Below are positions 55,869-64,000 of a stretch of DNA of 64,000 nucleotides, one piece after another. Made by a program: the position numbers and the translations under genes. Positions within the stretch are counted from its first letter, which is position 1. The number at the start of each line of letters is the position of its first letter. Source of the DNA: Candidatus Obscuribacter sp. (GTDB lineage: Bacteria; Cyanobacteriota; Vampirovibrionia; Obscuribacterales; Obscuribacteraceae); assembly GCA_016712465.1 (NCBI GenBank), contig JADJQZ010000001.1:4092001-4156000 (forward strand). The letters are read 5' to 3'. The notes beneath the pieces were generated by a model. It searched no databases, was not told where the DNA came from, and saw only the letters and a list, made by a program, of their open reading frames with translations.

Positions 55869-56904
55869 TCTCCGCGCCGCCGTTTGTAAGTTCCGCACTA
55901 GATTCTACACTGCGCAGGGATATTTTGGCGCCCTCGTCATCAGCCATATCGCCTTGGGGCGCGGGAGCGGGAGTTGGCGCACCTTCAGCAGCACCCTTTT
56001 GGGCTTGCTTTTGCAAATTGGCAAAGGCGGCCTCAAGATCGTCAACGGGCGGCGTCTCGGCAAAGCTGGGGGCCGATACACGGGGTTCTTCTTGCACAGG
56101 CTTCTGCATGGAGCCAACAATGACGGCACCGGACTCTTTCAATGAAGGGTCTCCAGCTAGCCTGGCCTGCCGCCTTAATTTGTCGTCAAAGGCACGAGCC
56201 TCATCGTCAGGATCATATTCGACCTTGTTCTCACCAAGGAAGCTCTGCAAGACCTGCCTGTACATGCTGGCACGGGCCAGCATGACAATCATGGCAGCCG
56301 GAACCGCCCCCACGATGAGCACCATTCCGCCGATAGCAGCCACCACCAGAAGTATCACTTCCGTCAAAGCAATGCGCACCAGAGTACCCTTGGTCACCTG
56401 ATTGCTGGCTCTGAAGGCTTGAATCGGCCCCATGCCCCGGTCTACAACAAAATACTCATAGAAGCGAAAGGACAGGTCTAACCAGATGCCCGGAAAAATG
56501 AAACAAAGATAGGCCGGGAATCGCATGCACTTCATCAGGAAGCCAGCCGAGAAGAACTGCCAGAAATATGGCCAGCAGACAAATAGATCTTTCGGGGAAG
56601 GCATCTCATTATCTATCACCTTCAAACAGGCGCGCAGCATCCCCATCTGCATCATGGGTCCAACCACAAAACCGGCCACCATACCAAGCACCGAAAGAAA
56701 GACATCGGCAATGGCAGGCAGGGGTAATTTCATAATGTGGCAAACGATAACCACAGCCGTAGGCAAAGTAGCCAGAGCCATGACCAGGAAGGAGACGACC
56801 ATGACGCCAAAGAGAGGCAGGAAATGAGAAATCATACCTTTCCAGCCGTCGGAAAGGCACTTCTCGACCGAGAACTTATCCCGCACAACTGGTAGTTGCG
56901 TCAT
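55837..56904 (-). CDS. Polytopic membrane protein, DUF975-like
   Basis: 355 residues. About six membrane helices occupy residues 25-235, with FPGIWLDLSFRFYEYFVVDRGMGPIQAFRAS in the middle, a phrase typical of DUF975/glycerophosphodiesterase-type membrane domains. The last 120 residues are a cytosolic acidic and Pro/Ala-rich tail. It is 8 bp after the GGDEF-EAL gene and overlaps the following gene by 32 bp, so it belongs to the same transcript. Function unknown. Confidence 0.7.
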   Translation of the reverse strand: MTQLPVVRDKFSVEKCLSDGWKGMISHFLPLFGVMVVSFLVMALATLPTAVVIVCHIMKLPLPAIADVFLSVLGMVAGFVVGPMMQMGMLRACLKVIDNEMPSPKDLFVCWPYFWQFFSAGFLMKCMRFPAYLCFIFPGIWLDLSFRFYEYFVVDRGMGPIQAFRASNQVTKGTLVRIALTEVILLVVAAIGGMVLIVGAVPAAMIVMLARASMYRQVLQSFLGENKVEYDPDDEARAFDDKLRRQARLAGDPSLKESGAVIVGSMQKPVQEEPRVSAPSFAETPPVDDLEAAFANLQKQAQKGAAEGAPTPAPAPQGDMADDEGAKISLRSVESSAELTNGGAENEGAFGVEKK

Positions 56905-56912
56905 GTTTCGAG

Positions 56913-59021
56913 CTACCCCTTCTTGACCATATCTTCGCGTGCCGGCAGTTTACCGAGCAATTCACCCCAGAGGAAGCCCTGACCATAATCGATGCCCATC
57001 TCCATTAAGAGCGGCAAATCTTCTCTATTTTCTATTCCTTCAGCAATAATCTGCGCTCCCAGGCTCTTGGCCACGTTGGCAAGGCGCCTGAGAAGTCGGG
57101 CTTTAGCCGGCTCATTGGAGAGGCCGGCTACATACTTTCTATCCACCTTCACCAGATCAGGCTCCAACAAAATCAATGTCTCTAAGGAGCTGCGTCCGAA
57201 GCCGACATCATCGATGGCCACGAGTATACCGGCATGCTTGAGAGCATTTACATGGTCGCGCAAGTAAGCCGGTTCACTGATGAATTCCTGCTCGGAGATC
57301 TCGACACAGTAGCGGATATGGGAACGGTCGGCGGGGAAGAGCTCAATGAGCTTATCTACAGGGGTTTCAAGCAAGGTCGAGGGGAAGAGGTTGACATGGA
57401 AGCGAGCATTTTCCTCTAAATCTCTCGGTGCTGCCAGACAGAGGCGCAAACACTGCAAATCTACTGTGGTGAGAATATTGTTCTCCACGCAAATACGGAA
57501 GAAATCGGCAGGGCTCTCGAAGGCTCCATCCGGCCCGCGACTCAAGACTTCATAGCCTTCTACTTTCTCGCTTGCAAGAGCAATAATGGGTTGATAGACA
57601 GTACGAAACTCGCCTGCATCCAAGAGCTGTTCCACAATGTCGCGCTGGGTAACACGAGAACCTTTGGTGAGGGGAGATTCTTCCGCCACCGTAACTTTAT
57701 TCTTGCCGGCGGCTTTACTGCGCTTAAGAGCAGCCCGGGCTAGATTGACGGCTTCCTGCACGGATGCAATTTTGGCAGGTAGACTGACTACGCCAATGGA
57801 AGCGGTGACCGGTACCACATCGTTGGCGCCCTGCATGGGGGCATCGGAAATGCCGCTGCGAATACGCTCAGCCACCCTCATGCCATAGGGCAGGCTGGTA
57901 TCAGGCAGAAGCACAAGAAACTCGTCACCGCCCACTCTGGCCACATGATCGGAAGGGCGCAAAATACCAAGAATGCGTTTGGCCGTCTCTTTCAAAATCA
58001 CGTCGCCGGTGCCGTGGCCAAGCCCTTCATTGACCTTCTTGAGGTTGTCGCAGTTGATGAGCATGGCAATGAGTGGCTCCCCGGAACGGCCGGAGCGGTT
58101 GTCCTCGATTCGCAAAACCTGTTCCAGACCACGCACGTTCAAGACATCGGTAAGATAATCTACATTAGCCAGGCGCTCCAGTTGCGAAAGAGCACCGGCC
58201 AGATCTCGGCGCAATCCGGTCAGGTCATCCTGGCTGAGTTCACCGGTACCATTGCCGTAATAGCCATTGCCGTTACCATTGCCGTTGCCGTTATCGCCGG
58301 AGCTGTAAGCACCGGAAGCGCCTCCACTGTAGGCAGGCGAGAGCGGACGCACGGCATCTAAGCCGGGCAGACGGGCCTCATCGGCAATATCAAATTCAAA
58401 GTCGCGCCGGTTACCGAAGAGTTCAACCAGAGCTACCACAAAACTGAGACAGGCAAAAACGAAAGCTACCAGAGGCAAACTATTCCCCCTGGCTTTCACA
58501 TCCCCGGAGAAGAAGGCCTGGATAGCAGCACTCTCCTCCTGCTCCATAGCCACGATTCTCTTGAGAATACCGTCGGCATCGCGCATCTCCCGGTTTGTCA
58601 GAAGCAAACTCTGGGCAGGTCTGGAACCTTTATCCTGGCGTAGTTTAACATCGAGATCGATCTCCCCGAGACTGAGGGCCAGCTCATTGGAAAGGCGACG
58701 CACCCGCTCGGTGCGTCCGTACTGGCCGCCATCTAGAGCCTGCAAGCTGCCCATATGCAGCTTCAAGTCTTCCAGGGACTGATTAAAGAGACTCAGGTGT
58801 TGCCCTTCACCACTGACCACATAGCGCTGACTGTTAACCAGAACCATGCTGTAAGCCGAACCGATGGACTGCAGTTCCTTCACGGAGTTCTGCCTGGTCT
58901 CCAGCCAGCGATCGCCGTGGAATTGGCCAAAACCCATCATGGACAACAAGGAAGCCACTGCCAGAAGTAAAAAGGCGACGGCAAGGCTGAATATTGTCTT
59001 CTTTTCAGAGTGTAAGGTCAT
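56913..59021 (-). CDS. Membrane GGDEF-EAL cyclic-di-GMP protein
   Basis: About 702 residues from the ATG at 59021 (the frame is open to a GTG at 59087, and the start is uncertain). Two membrane helices flank a CHASE3-like extracytoplasmic sensor. A Gly/Asn-repeat linker leads to a GGDEF domain with the motif GGDEF intact and a C-terminal EAL-type domain. In the latter, EVL takes the place of EAL, but its Glu and the later catalytic residues (EISEQEF, DDVGFGRSS, VKVDRKYV, AEGIEN) are present. It may make and/or break c-di-GMP. The operon with envelope and kinase genes suggests a surface-related signal. Confidence 0.9.
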   Translation of the reverse strand: MTLHSEKKTIFSLAVAFLLLAVASLLSMMGFGQFHGDRWLETRQNSVKELQSIGSAYSMVLVNSQRYVVSGEGQHLSLFNQSLEDLKLHMGSLQALDGGQYGRTERVRRLSNELALSLGEIDLDVKLRQDKGSRPAQSLLLTNREMRDADGILKRIVAMEQEESAAIQAFFSGDVKARGNSLPLVAFVFACLSFVVALVELFGNRRDFEFDIADEARLPGLDAVRPLSPAYSGGASGAYSSGDNGNGNGNGNGYYGNGTGELSQDDLTGLRRDLAGALSQLERLANVDYLTDVLNVRGLEQVLRIEDNRSGRSGEPLIAMLINCDNLKKVNEGLGHGTGDVILKETAKRILGILRPSDHVARVGGDEFLVLLPDTSLPYGMRVAERIRSGISDAPMQGANDVVPVTASIGVVSLPAKIASVQEAVNLARAALKRSKAAGKNKVTVAEESPLTKGSRVTQRDIVEQLLDAGEFRTVYQPIIALASEKVEGYEVLSRGPDGAFESPADFFRICVENNILTTVDLQCLRLCLAAPRDLEENARFHVNLFPSTLLETPVDKLIELFPADRSHIRYCVEISEQEFISEPAYLRDHVNALKHAGILVAIDDVGFGRSSLETLILLEPDLVKVDRKYVAGLSNEPAKARLLRRLANVAKSLGAQIIAEGIENREDLPLLMEMGIDYGQGFLWGELLGKLPAREDMVKKG

Positions 59022-59169
59022 AAGAAAGCGCCGTAAGGGGCGACCATGTGGGGATACCGTCCGATAAACAAAGAGCCGGGAAGCCACCTATCTCATACAC
59101 AAAAACGAGCAGATCTAATCATAAATAGATGGATTGACCCTATAGCCGTTACACAGACGCACCAAACGG

Positions 59170-62145
59170 CTAGTTACCACCAGGCCTGTAGAATCCGCCA
59201 AACGGCGAGAGCTCAACCTTAATGCCGGGATTCTCCTTCTTGAACTGTTCTTCAGCCTCAGCCGAGACATTGCAACCGGCGATATTGATGGTATTAAGCT
59301 GCTTGCGCCCGGAAAGCTTCAAAAGCCCCTTGTCGGTGATTCTTGTATTGGAAAGGTTTACCACTTCTAGATGCTTGAGGGTCAAGAGGGTGTCGACGAA
59401 GCCGTCCCCGACATCGCAGCCGGAAACACTCAATTTAACGAGCTTAGGCATTTTTCTAAGGGACGCAAGACCTGTTTCACTCACTTTACACTTATCGAGA
59501 GAGAGCCAGATGATTGCTCCATTCCGGCTGAGATCTTTCAAGCCGGCATCGGTCAAATCGGTGCCGTCCAGTAAAACAGTCAAAAGCTTGGGCATGCCGG
59601 CTAGAGCAGCCGCGGTCTTATTTGAGACACTGGTACCGGCAAGGTCTACCGTAGTTAGATTTTTGAGGGCCGCCAGTTTGGCGCCGCCACTGTCGGTAAT
59701 GCCTTTACAGTCGCGAAAGCCCACCTGGGTAAGATTCTTAAACTGCAATACGGCCGGAATGATGGCATCATCAACGGAGCAACTATAGAGTCCAAAGGCC
59801 AGAAGTTTGCCCTTGTTGATATAAGACAAGCCTTTTGCCGTCACCTTAGAGTCCCAGAGGCTAAAGACCTCAAGGAATTTGAGCCTGGCAACGTGCGGCA
59901 TGGCCGCGTCGGTTACACTGATGTTTCGAGGCTCCAGACGGGTCATGAAGGGCCTGGCGGCAATCATCTTAACTAAACTTTCGTCGCCATTTTCTTCTTC
60001 AATCTCATAGAGTGGATCTTTCTCAGTAAGTTTTACCTCAGCCGGTTTTACTGCTGCTGTCGGCAGCGGCTGGCTAACCGGAGGAGCATCCGCCGCGGTC
60101 TTTACTTTGTCGCCCTCTGCCTGGTGCACACCCGGTCCGAGCAAACAGTACCAGGACACAGATCCACCCAGGACCATCAAAAGTGCCAGAGCGGCAAACA
60201 ATCTGACGCGGCCGCGCTGCCAGGGGGACGGTTCCAGGTCAACATAACTTATCTCCTGGGCATCATCCTCAGCTAGCTCAATTTCATGCTTGCGGGCTCC
60301 TGGGCTGGAACCAGCGCCGCCATAGGGCACAGGCAACTGCCTTTGCCCGGTACGATTCAGATCGGCTACAGTATTCCTCTGATTCTGAGACCTTGTGGCA
60401 GAGCCAGTCAGCCCCATTGACTTAGCATCCACAGTCAGATCGGAAGAGCCGCCCGCTTTCCGCTCCACTGCTGCCTGTGGGTCGGTCAAACAGAGGGTGG
60501 AAAGCTCCAGAGAGGTAAACTCGGTTACAGCCTGCGCCAGTTCCTCGGAAAGAGGAGGATTTGAGGCCACATCATCGAGAAAGGACTCGGTAGGACTCAC
60601 CATGCCCGGTGGCATCTTGACCATACCCAACTGGCAGGCAATGGACACCAGATCTCGGCGCAAGGCATCGCTCGACTGATAGCGCTGCTCCGGTTCTTTA
60701 GCCAGACAGCGCATTACACAGGATTCCAGCTCAGGAGGAAAATCCAGACCAATGGATGCCTCCTTCAACGTGAGCGGAATTTCGCTCACATGCTTGTCCA
60801 TGGTGTGCAGCTTGTTCTCGCCCACAAAAGGCGGCACACCGGTCAAACACATGTACATGACGCAGCCGAAAGAATAAATATCGGCGCGGCTGTCCACACG
60901 GGTACCTTTGATCTGCTCAGGGCTCATATAGAGCGGGGTGCCGAGCGCTTCTCCGGTCTTAGTCAGATCTTGAATGGTATGGTCGTCGAGATCGCGCATC
61001 TTGGCGATGCCGAAATCGAGCAGCTTGATTTGCACGGTGCCGTCTTCTCTCAAAGCAAGCATGATATTGCTGGGCTTGATGTCACGGTGCACAACACCAT
61101 GACTGTGGGCGACGGACATAGGGTCCAGCATTTCTATAAAAACCGGCAGCGCTTCCCGTAAAGGAAGGATCGACTGTGGGCTCATCTTGACGATATCGGC
61201 AAGTGTGACGCCCTGCACGTACTCCATCACCATGTAGGGACGGTCTTCGTCGTCTATGCCAAAGTCATTGATAGCCACAATGCCCGGATGATTGAGCGCG
61301 GCGGCAGCCTTGGCCTCCTGGTGGAAACGCATGCGAGCCTTGGGGGACGCGAATTTGTTCTTGAGCATCTTGATGGCCAGTACGCGATCAAGAAAAACCT
61401 GACGAGCCTTATAAATTACGCCCATACCACCGGCGCCGAGCACGCTTATCAGCTCATATTTGCCTAAATAGGTGGTCCCGACCAGCTCGTCCTTATCCTC
61501 GGCCTTGAGCATCTCCTCCCGAGTGCGAGTCTTACCCGGCACCGTCTTACCTGAAGACTTGGCCGGTGCCAGACTGCCGCCGGCGTAAGAGGCATTCGTG
61601 GCAGCCAGAGGGCCGCCGGGAGGCACCACCGGCGAGGGCGATGCGCCGGGATCATGAGAATCTACGCTGTCGGATTGGTCCATGTGAGCCGTCTGAGTAT
61701 CCGAATTGAAGGCGGGAGAAAGAGCACCGGCATTTCTGCTTACAGTATCTCCATCGATGTATACCTTTTCCCGAACGGTAGGTATCTTCTGCCTGCCGGT
61801 GTGCACCCCCGAGGCAGCCGACACCGTTGTCTTATCATCACTGCCGCCTTCCCTGGATATACCCTTTTGCGGCTCCATTCTAAAGGCCTTGCCGGGCGGC
61901 ATCATCAGTACCGGCCAGACGACGTGTGCGGGCGCTGCGGCGCTCGACAGAAACGGTCTGGCTTGCTGGGGCTGAAATCTGTCCCCCACTCGGGGGGCCG
62001 GTGGCGGCAGCATGTAGCCCGGCGGCGGCAAACTTCCCTCCGGCAGGCGGAACATGAAGGCAGAAACCGAGGAAGACCCCGAACGCCCGGCAGCCCCTTC
62101 GAGAGAAGAGGACTGGTCTGGCTGAGATTGGAATTTATCGGTCAT
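59170..62145 (-). CDS. Ser/Thr protein kinase with C-terminal leucine-rich repeats
   Basis: About 991 residues from the ATG at 62145 (a GTG at 62181 is in frame). A Pro/Ser/Gly-rich N-terminus of 220 residues precedes the PknB-like kinase (about 228-500): GAGGMGVIYKA, AIKML, HRDIKPSN (HRD 353-355) and LLDFGIAK, all intact. A disordered linker, a membrane helix (LFAALALLMVLGGSVSWYCLL) and then about ten leucine-rich repeats of the RNI type finish it. The membrane topology puts the kinase inside and the LRRs outside, a receptor-like layout. The target is unknown. It may pair with the pseudokinase downstream. Confidence 0.9.
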   Translation of the reverse strand: MTDKFQSQPDQSSSLEGAAGRSGSSSVSAFMFRLPEGSLPPPGYMLPPPAPRVGDRFQPQQARPFLSSAAAPAHVVWPVLMMPPGKAFRMEPQKGISREGGSDDKTTVSAASGVHTGRQKIPTVREKVYIDGDTVSRNAGALSPAFNSDTQTAHMDQSDSVDSHDPGASPSPVVPPGGPLAATNASYAGGSLAPAKSSGKTVPGKTRTREEMLKAEDKDELVGTTYLGKYELISVLGAGGMGVIYKARQVFLDRVLAIKMLKNKFASPKARMRFHQEAKAAAALNHPGIVAINDFGIDDEDRPYMVMEYVQGVTLADIVKMSPQSILPLREALPVFIEMLDPMSVAHSHGVVHRDIKPSNIMLALREDGTVQIKLLDFGIAKMRDLDDHTIQDLTKTGEALGTPLYMSPEQIKGTRVDSRADIYSFGCVMYMCLTGVPPFVGENKLHTMDKHVSEIPLTLKEASIGLDFPPELESCVMRCLAKEPEQRYQSSDALRRDLVSIACQLGMVKMPPGMVSPTESFLDDVASNPPLSEELAQAVTEFTSLELSTLCLTDPQAAVERKAGGSSDLTVDAKSMGLTGSATRSQNQRNTVADLNRTGQRQLPVPYGGAGSSPGARKHEIELAEDDAQEISYVDLEPSPWQRGRVRLFAALALLMVLGGSVSWYCLLGPGVHQAEGDKVKTAADAPPVSQPLPTAAVKPAEVKLTEKDPLYEIEEENGDESLVKMIAARPFMTRLEPRNISVTDAAMPHVARLKFLEVFSLWDSKVTAKGLSYINKGKLLAFGLYSCSVDDAIIPAVLQFKNLTQVGFRDCKGITDSGGAKLAALKNLTTVDLAGTSVSNKTAAALAGMPKLLTVLLDGTDLTDAGLKDLSRNGAIIWLSLDKCKVSETGLASLRKMPKLVKLSVSGCDVGDGFVDTLLTLKHLEVVNLSNTRITDKGLLKLSGRKQLNTINIAGCNVSAEAEEQFKKENPGIKVELSPFGGFYRPGGN

Positions 62146-62232
62146 GGCAATAAACACCGGTAGTATCGCACACGATACCACAGCTTTCTTAATATATAGA
62201 AAGACACAATCGATTATCAGCCACTAGATAAA

Positions 62233-62359
62233 AGCGGTGCTGCTCTGCTGCAATCTCAAAAGAAAGAGGTGCTGCTCGCGCAGCGATCTCAAAAGAAAGA
62301 GGTGCTGCGCGAGCAGCAATCTCAAAAGAAAGAGGTGCTGCTCGCGCAGCACCTCCTCA
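62233..62359 (-). repeat. Tandem terminator-like repeat array after the glutamine synthetase gene
   Basis: A unit of about 33 bp is repeated three to four times. Read on the minus strand, each unit has a GC-rich palindrome (GCTGC, a 4-base loop GCGA or TCGC, GCAGC) followed by CTCTTTCTTTTG. The copy nearest glnN has the full 10-bp stem GAGGTGCTGC/GCAGCACCTC (62332-62341 with 62346-62355). The loop orientation alternates between copies. It begins about 65 bp past the glnN stop. Confidence 0.75.
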
Positions 62360-62421
62360 AAACACCTTCAGGGCTTACCGTGTTTTTTTTCAACGGTAGG
62401 TCTAGAAGCCGCCGACAGCTC

Positions 62422-63999
62422 TTAATAGATGTAGAGCATCTCTCTGAACTTGGGCAAAGGCCAGAGGGCATCGTCGACAATCTGCTCGAGGTCGTCGGAA
62501 ATGGCGCGAACCGCGTTCATGGCAGGAATTATTTTCTGCTCGTAGAAGCGAGCCCGATTGAGATTATCGCCTTCACCACTCTCGGCATGGTCATCGTGGT
62601 GACCTTCCTTGATCAGTGATTCCAACTTATCGATTCCGGACTGCAAGTTGCCGATCTTCTCGCAGAGCTCTTTCAGCAAGTGCTCTTGCGTAGACATATT
62701 GATGCCGGTGATGGCGGCACGGGTGGTGGCTATTGTCTGCGCCACTCTCTGCTGGTACTCGAAAGCAACAGGCAAGATTATGGTGCGGGCAATGTTCGCC
62801 GTCAAAAGCGACTCAATATTGACGGTCTTGCAATAAGACTCAAGATTGATGTTGTAACGGCTGACCAACTCGTCGTTCTCGAGCACTTCATAGCGCTTGA
62901 AGAGTTCCTTCACTTCCGCGTCCACGAGGCAGGGAAGTGATTCCGGAGTGGTCTTCAGATTCGGCAAGCCGCGGCTTTCCGCTTCTTCATGCCACTGACG
63001 GCTGTAGTTATCGCCATTGAAGAGAATTCGCTTGTTCTCGCTCAAAGTCTCGCGCACCACTTTCTCAACCGCTGTGTTGATATCGGTGCCGCTGTTTACG
63101 AGCTTCTCAATCTGGGTGGCCACATAATCGAGCGACTCAGCCACAATGGTGTTGAGCACGGTGTTAGGCCAGGCTACCGACTGGCTGGAGCCAACCGCTC
63201 TGAACTCAAACTTGTTGCCGGTGAAGGCAAAAGGCGAGGTGCGGTTTCTATCTGAATCATCAGCCGGCAGGTCGGGAAGAGCGGCAACGCCAAATTGCAA
63301 TTTCTTGCCGGCGCGGCCGGTAACCTCTTTCTTACCTGACACCAGAGCTTCTACCACTTCGGTGAGCTTATCGCCGAGGTAAATGCTCATGATGGCCGGA
63401 GGCGCTTCGTTGGCACCAAGGCGGTGATCATTACCGGCGGAAGCGATACTGGCTCTCAAAACATGACCGTATTTATTGATAGCCCGAATCACCGAGGTGA
63501 GCACCAGCATGAACTGCTGATTTTCGTGAGGGGTATGACCGGGTTCGAGCAAGTTGTTGCCGTCTTCATCGGACATAGACCAGTTGTTGTGCTTGCCGCT
63601 GCCGTTTACACCGCTAAAGGGCTTCTCATGGAACAGACAACGCAAGCCATGCTTCTGGGCAATCTTACGGAAGACTTCCATCAAGAGCATGTTGTGGTCG
63701 GTGGCTACGTTGCTAGTTTCGAACACAGGAGCCACTTCAAACTGAGCCGGCGCCACTTCGTTGTGACGGGTCTTCACCGGTACGCCCAACTTATAGAGTT
63801 CGGCTTCGGCATCCATCATGAAGGCCAGCACACGCTCTTTAATGGAACCCCAGTAATGGTCTTCCATCTCCTGACCTTTGGGGGGCTTAGCACCAAAGAG
63901 CGCGCGACCGGAGTTGATGATGTCCGGACGAGCCATATAGAAGGCTTCGTCGATCAAGAAATACTCTTGCTCGGCTCCCACCGTGCAGGTGACGCGCTT
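62422..63999 (-). CDS. glnN: Type III glutamine synthetase (5'-partial)
   Basis: The frame runs off the window end, so the start is missing. About 525 residues of the usual ~720 are seen. It makes glutamine from glutamate, ammonia and ATP. Type III features include the EQEYFLID motif, TRHNEVAPAQFEVAPVFE, HEKPFSGVNGSGKHNNWS with its metal/ATP residues, and ASAGNDHRLGANEAPPA. The C-terminal helical region with NGDNYSRQWHEEAESRGLPN is type III-specific. Cyanobacteria often carry GlnN under nitrogen limitation. The gene ends in the repeat array at 62233-62359. Confidence 0.95.
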   Translation of the reverse strand, partial: KRVTCTVGAEQEYFLIDEAFYMARPDIINSGRALFGAKPPKGQEMEDHYWGSIKERVLAFMMDAEAELYKLGVPVKTRHNEVAPAQFEVAPVFETSNVATDHNMLLMEVFRKIAQKHGLRCLFHEKPFSGVNGSGKHNNWSMSDEDGNNLLEPGHTPHENQQFMLVLTSVIRAINKYGHVLRASIASAGNDHRLGANEAPPAIMSIYLGDKLTEVVEALVSGKKEVTGRAGKKLQFGVAALPDLPADDSDRNRTSPFAFTGNKFEFRAVGSSQSVAWPNTVLNTIVAESLDYVATQIEKLVNSGTDINTAVEKVVRETLSENKRILFNGDNYSRQWHEEAESRGLPNLKTTPESLPCLVDAEVKELFKRYEVLENDELVSRYNINLESYCKTVNIESLLTANIARTIILPVAFEYQQRVAQTIATTRAAITGINMSTQEHLLKELCEKIGNLQSGIDKLESLIKEGHHDDHAESGEGDNLNRARFYEQKIIPAMNAVRAISDDLEQIVDDALWPLPKFREMLYIY

Positions 64000-64000
64000 A

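Noticed and set aside
62233..62359. CRISPR-like repeat array
   Set aside because: The units are contiguous with no unique spacers and each is itself a hairpin, so it is a tandem repeat, not a CRISPR array.
62237..62425. Plus-strand frame of 62 codons through the repeat array
   Set aside because: It is made of the repeat itself (KRKRCC-type units) and has no start signal.

Overview
The window is a gene-dense bacterial chromosome segment of moderately high GC with no rRNA, tRNA, CRISPR array, transposase or prophage that I can see. The gene mix points to a large-genome, non-photosynthetic relative of Cyanobacteria of the Melainabacteria/Obscuribacterales type. It includes a split NDH-1 pair (nuoL and nuoM), a ferredoxin-linked 2-oxoacid oxidoreductase, type III glutamine synthetase, several very long secreted or low-complexity proteins, a Ser/Thr kinase with leucine-rich repeats, a pseudokinase, and CHAT and GGDEF-EAL proteins. 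This placement is inferred from gene content, not from a marker phylogeny.

Layout. Bases 1-8381 hold most of a giant protein with an Rhs/YD-like N-terminal region, a HExxH motif and a possible PD-(D/E)XK nuclease-like segment, so it resembles a polymorphic toxin. Bases 8387-10365 carry a small secreted protein and a dinB operon. Bases 10648-18223 are energy metabolism: korAB, a histidine-rich membrane protein, nuoL and the divergent nuoM. Bases 18243-23110 form a minus-strand run (SDR, pgeF, CAP-domain protein, VWA protein). Bases 23346-26254 hold two tail-to-tail exported proteins that share one domain type. A TPR-CHAT protein follows at 26443-29457. Bases 30015-34499 form a plus-strand operon (glycine-zipper protein, glpD, 2-hydroxyacid dehydrogenase, GT87-like membrane protein). 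Then come rsgA and the divergent typA, a small repeat protein, an exported protein of about eleven ~83-residue repeats, and a YdeP-type molybdopterin oxidoreductase.

Bases 43736-53410 are the most accessory-like part. A 632-residue protein ending in a papain-like Cys-His-Asp domain sits 14 bp upstream of a 184-residue partner. Seven kilobases away, a paralogue of the partner (186 residues) sits behind a truncated copy of the same papain-like domain. A 27-bp relic of the 186-residue gene's start survives next to the intact pair. This looks like a decayed, duplicated effector/immunity-type array. Between the copies lie a TPR-pRiA4b-ORF3 fusion and an SNF2 helicase/SWIM-finger operon whose helicase is split by a reading-frame change.

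Bases 53581-62145 are a minus-strand signalling and envelope cluster: LRR kinase, GGDEF-EAL protein, polytopic membrane protein, repeat-rich exported protein and a pseudokinase whose HRD is HRS. The window ends inside a type III glutamine synthetase gene, followed by an unusual tandem array of terminator-like hairpins.
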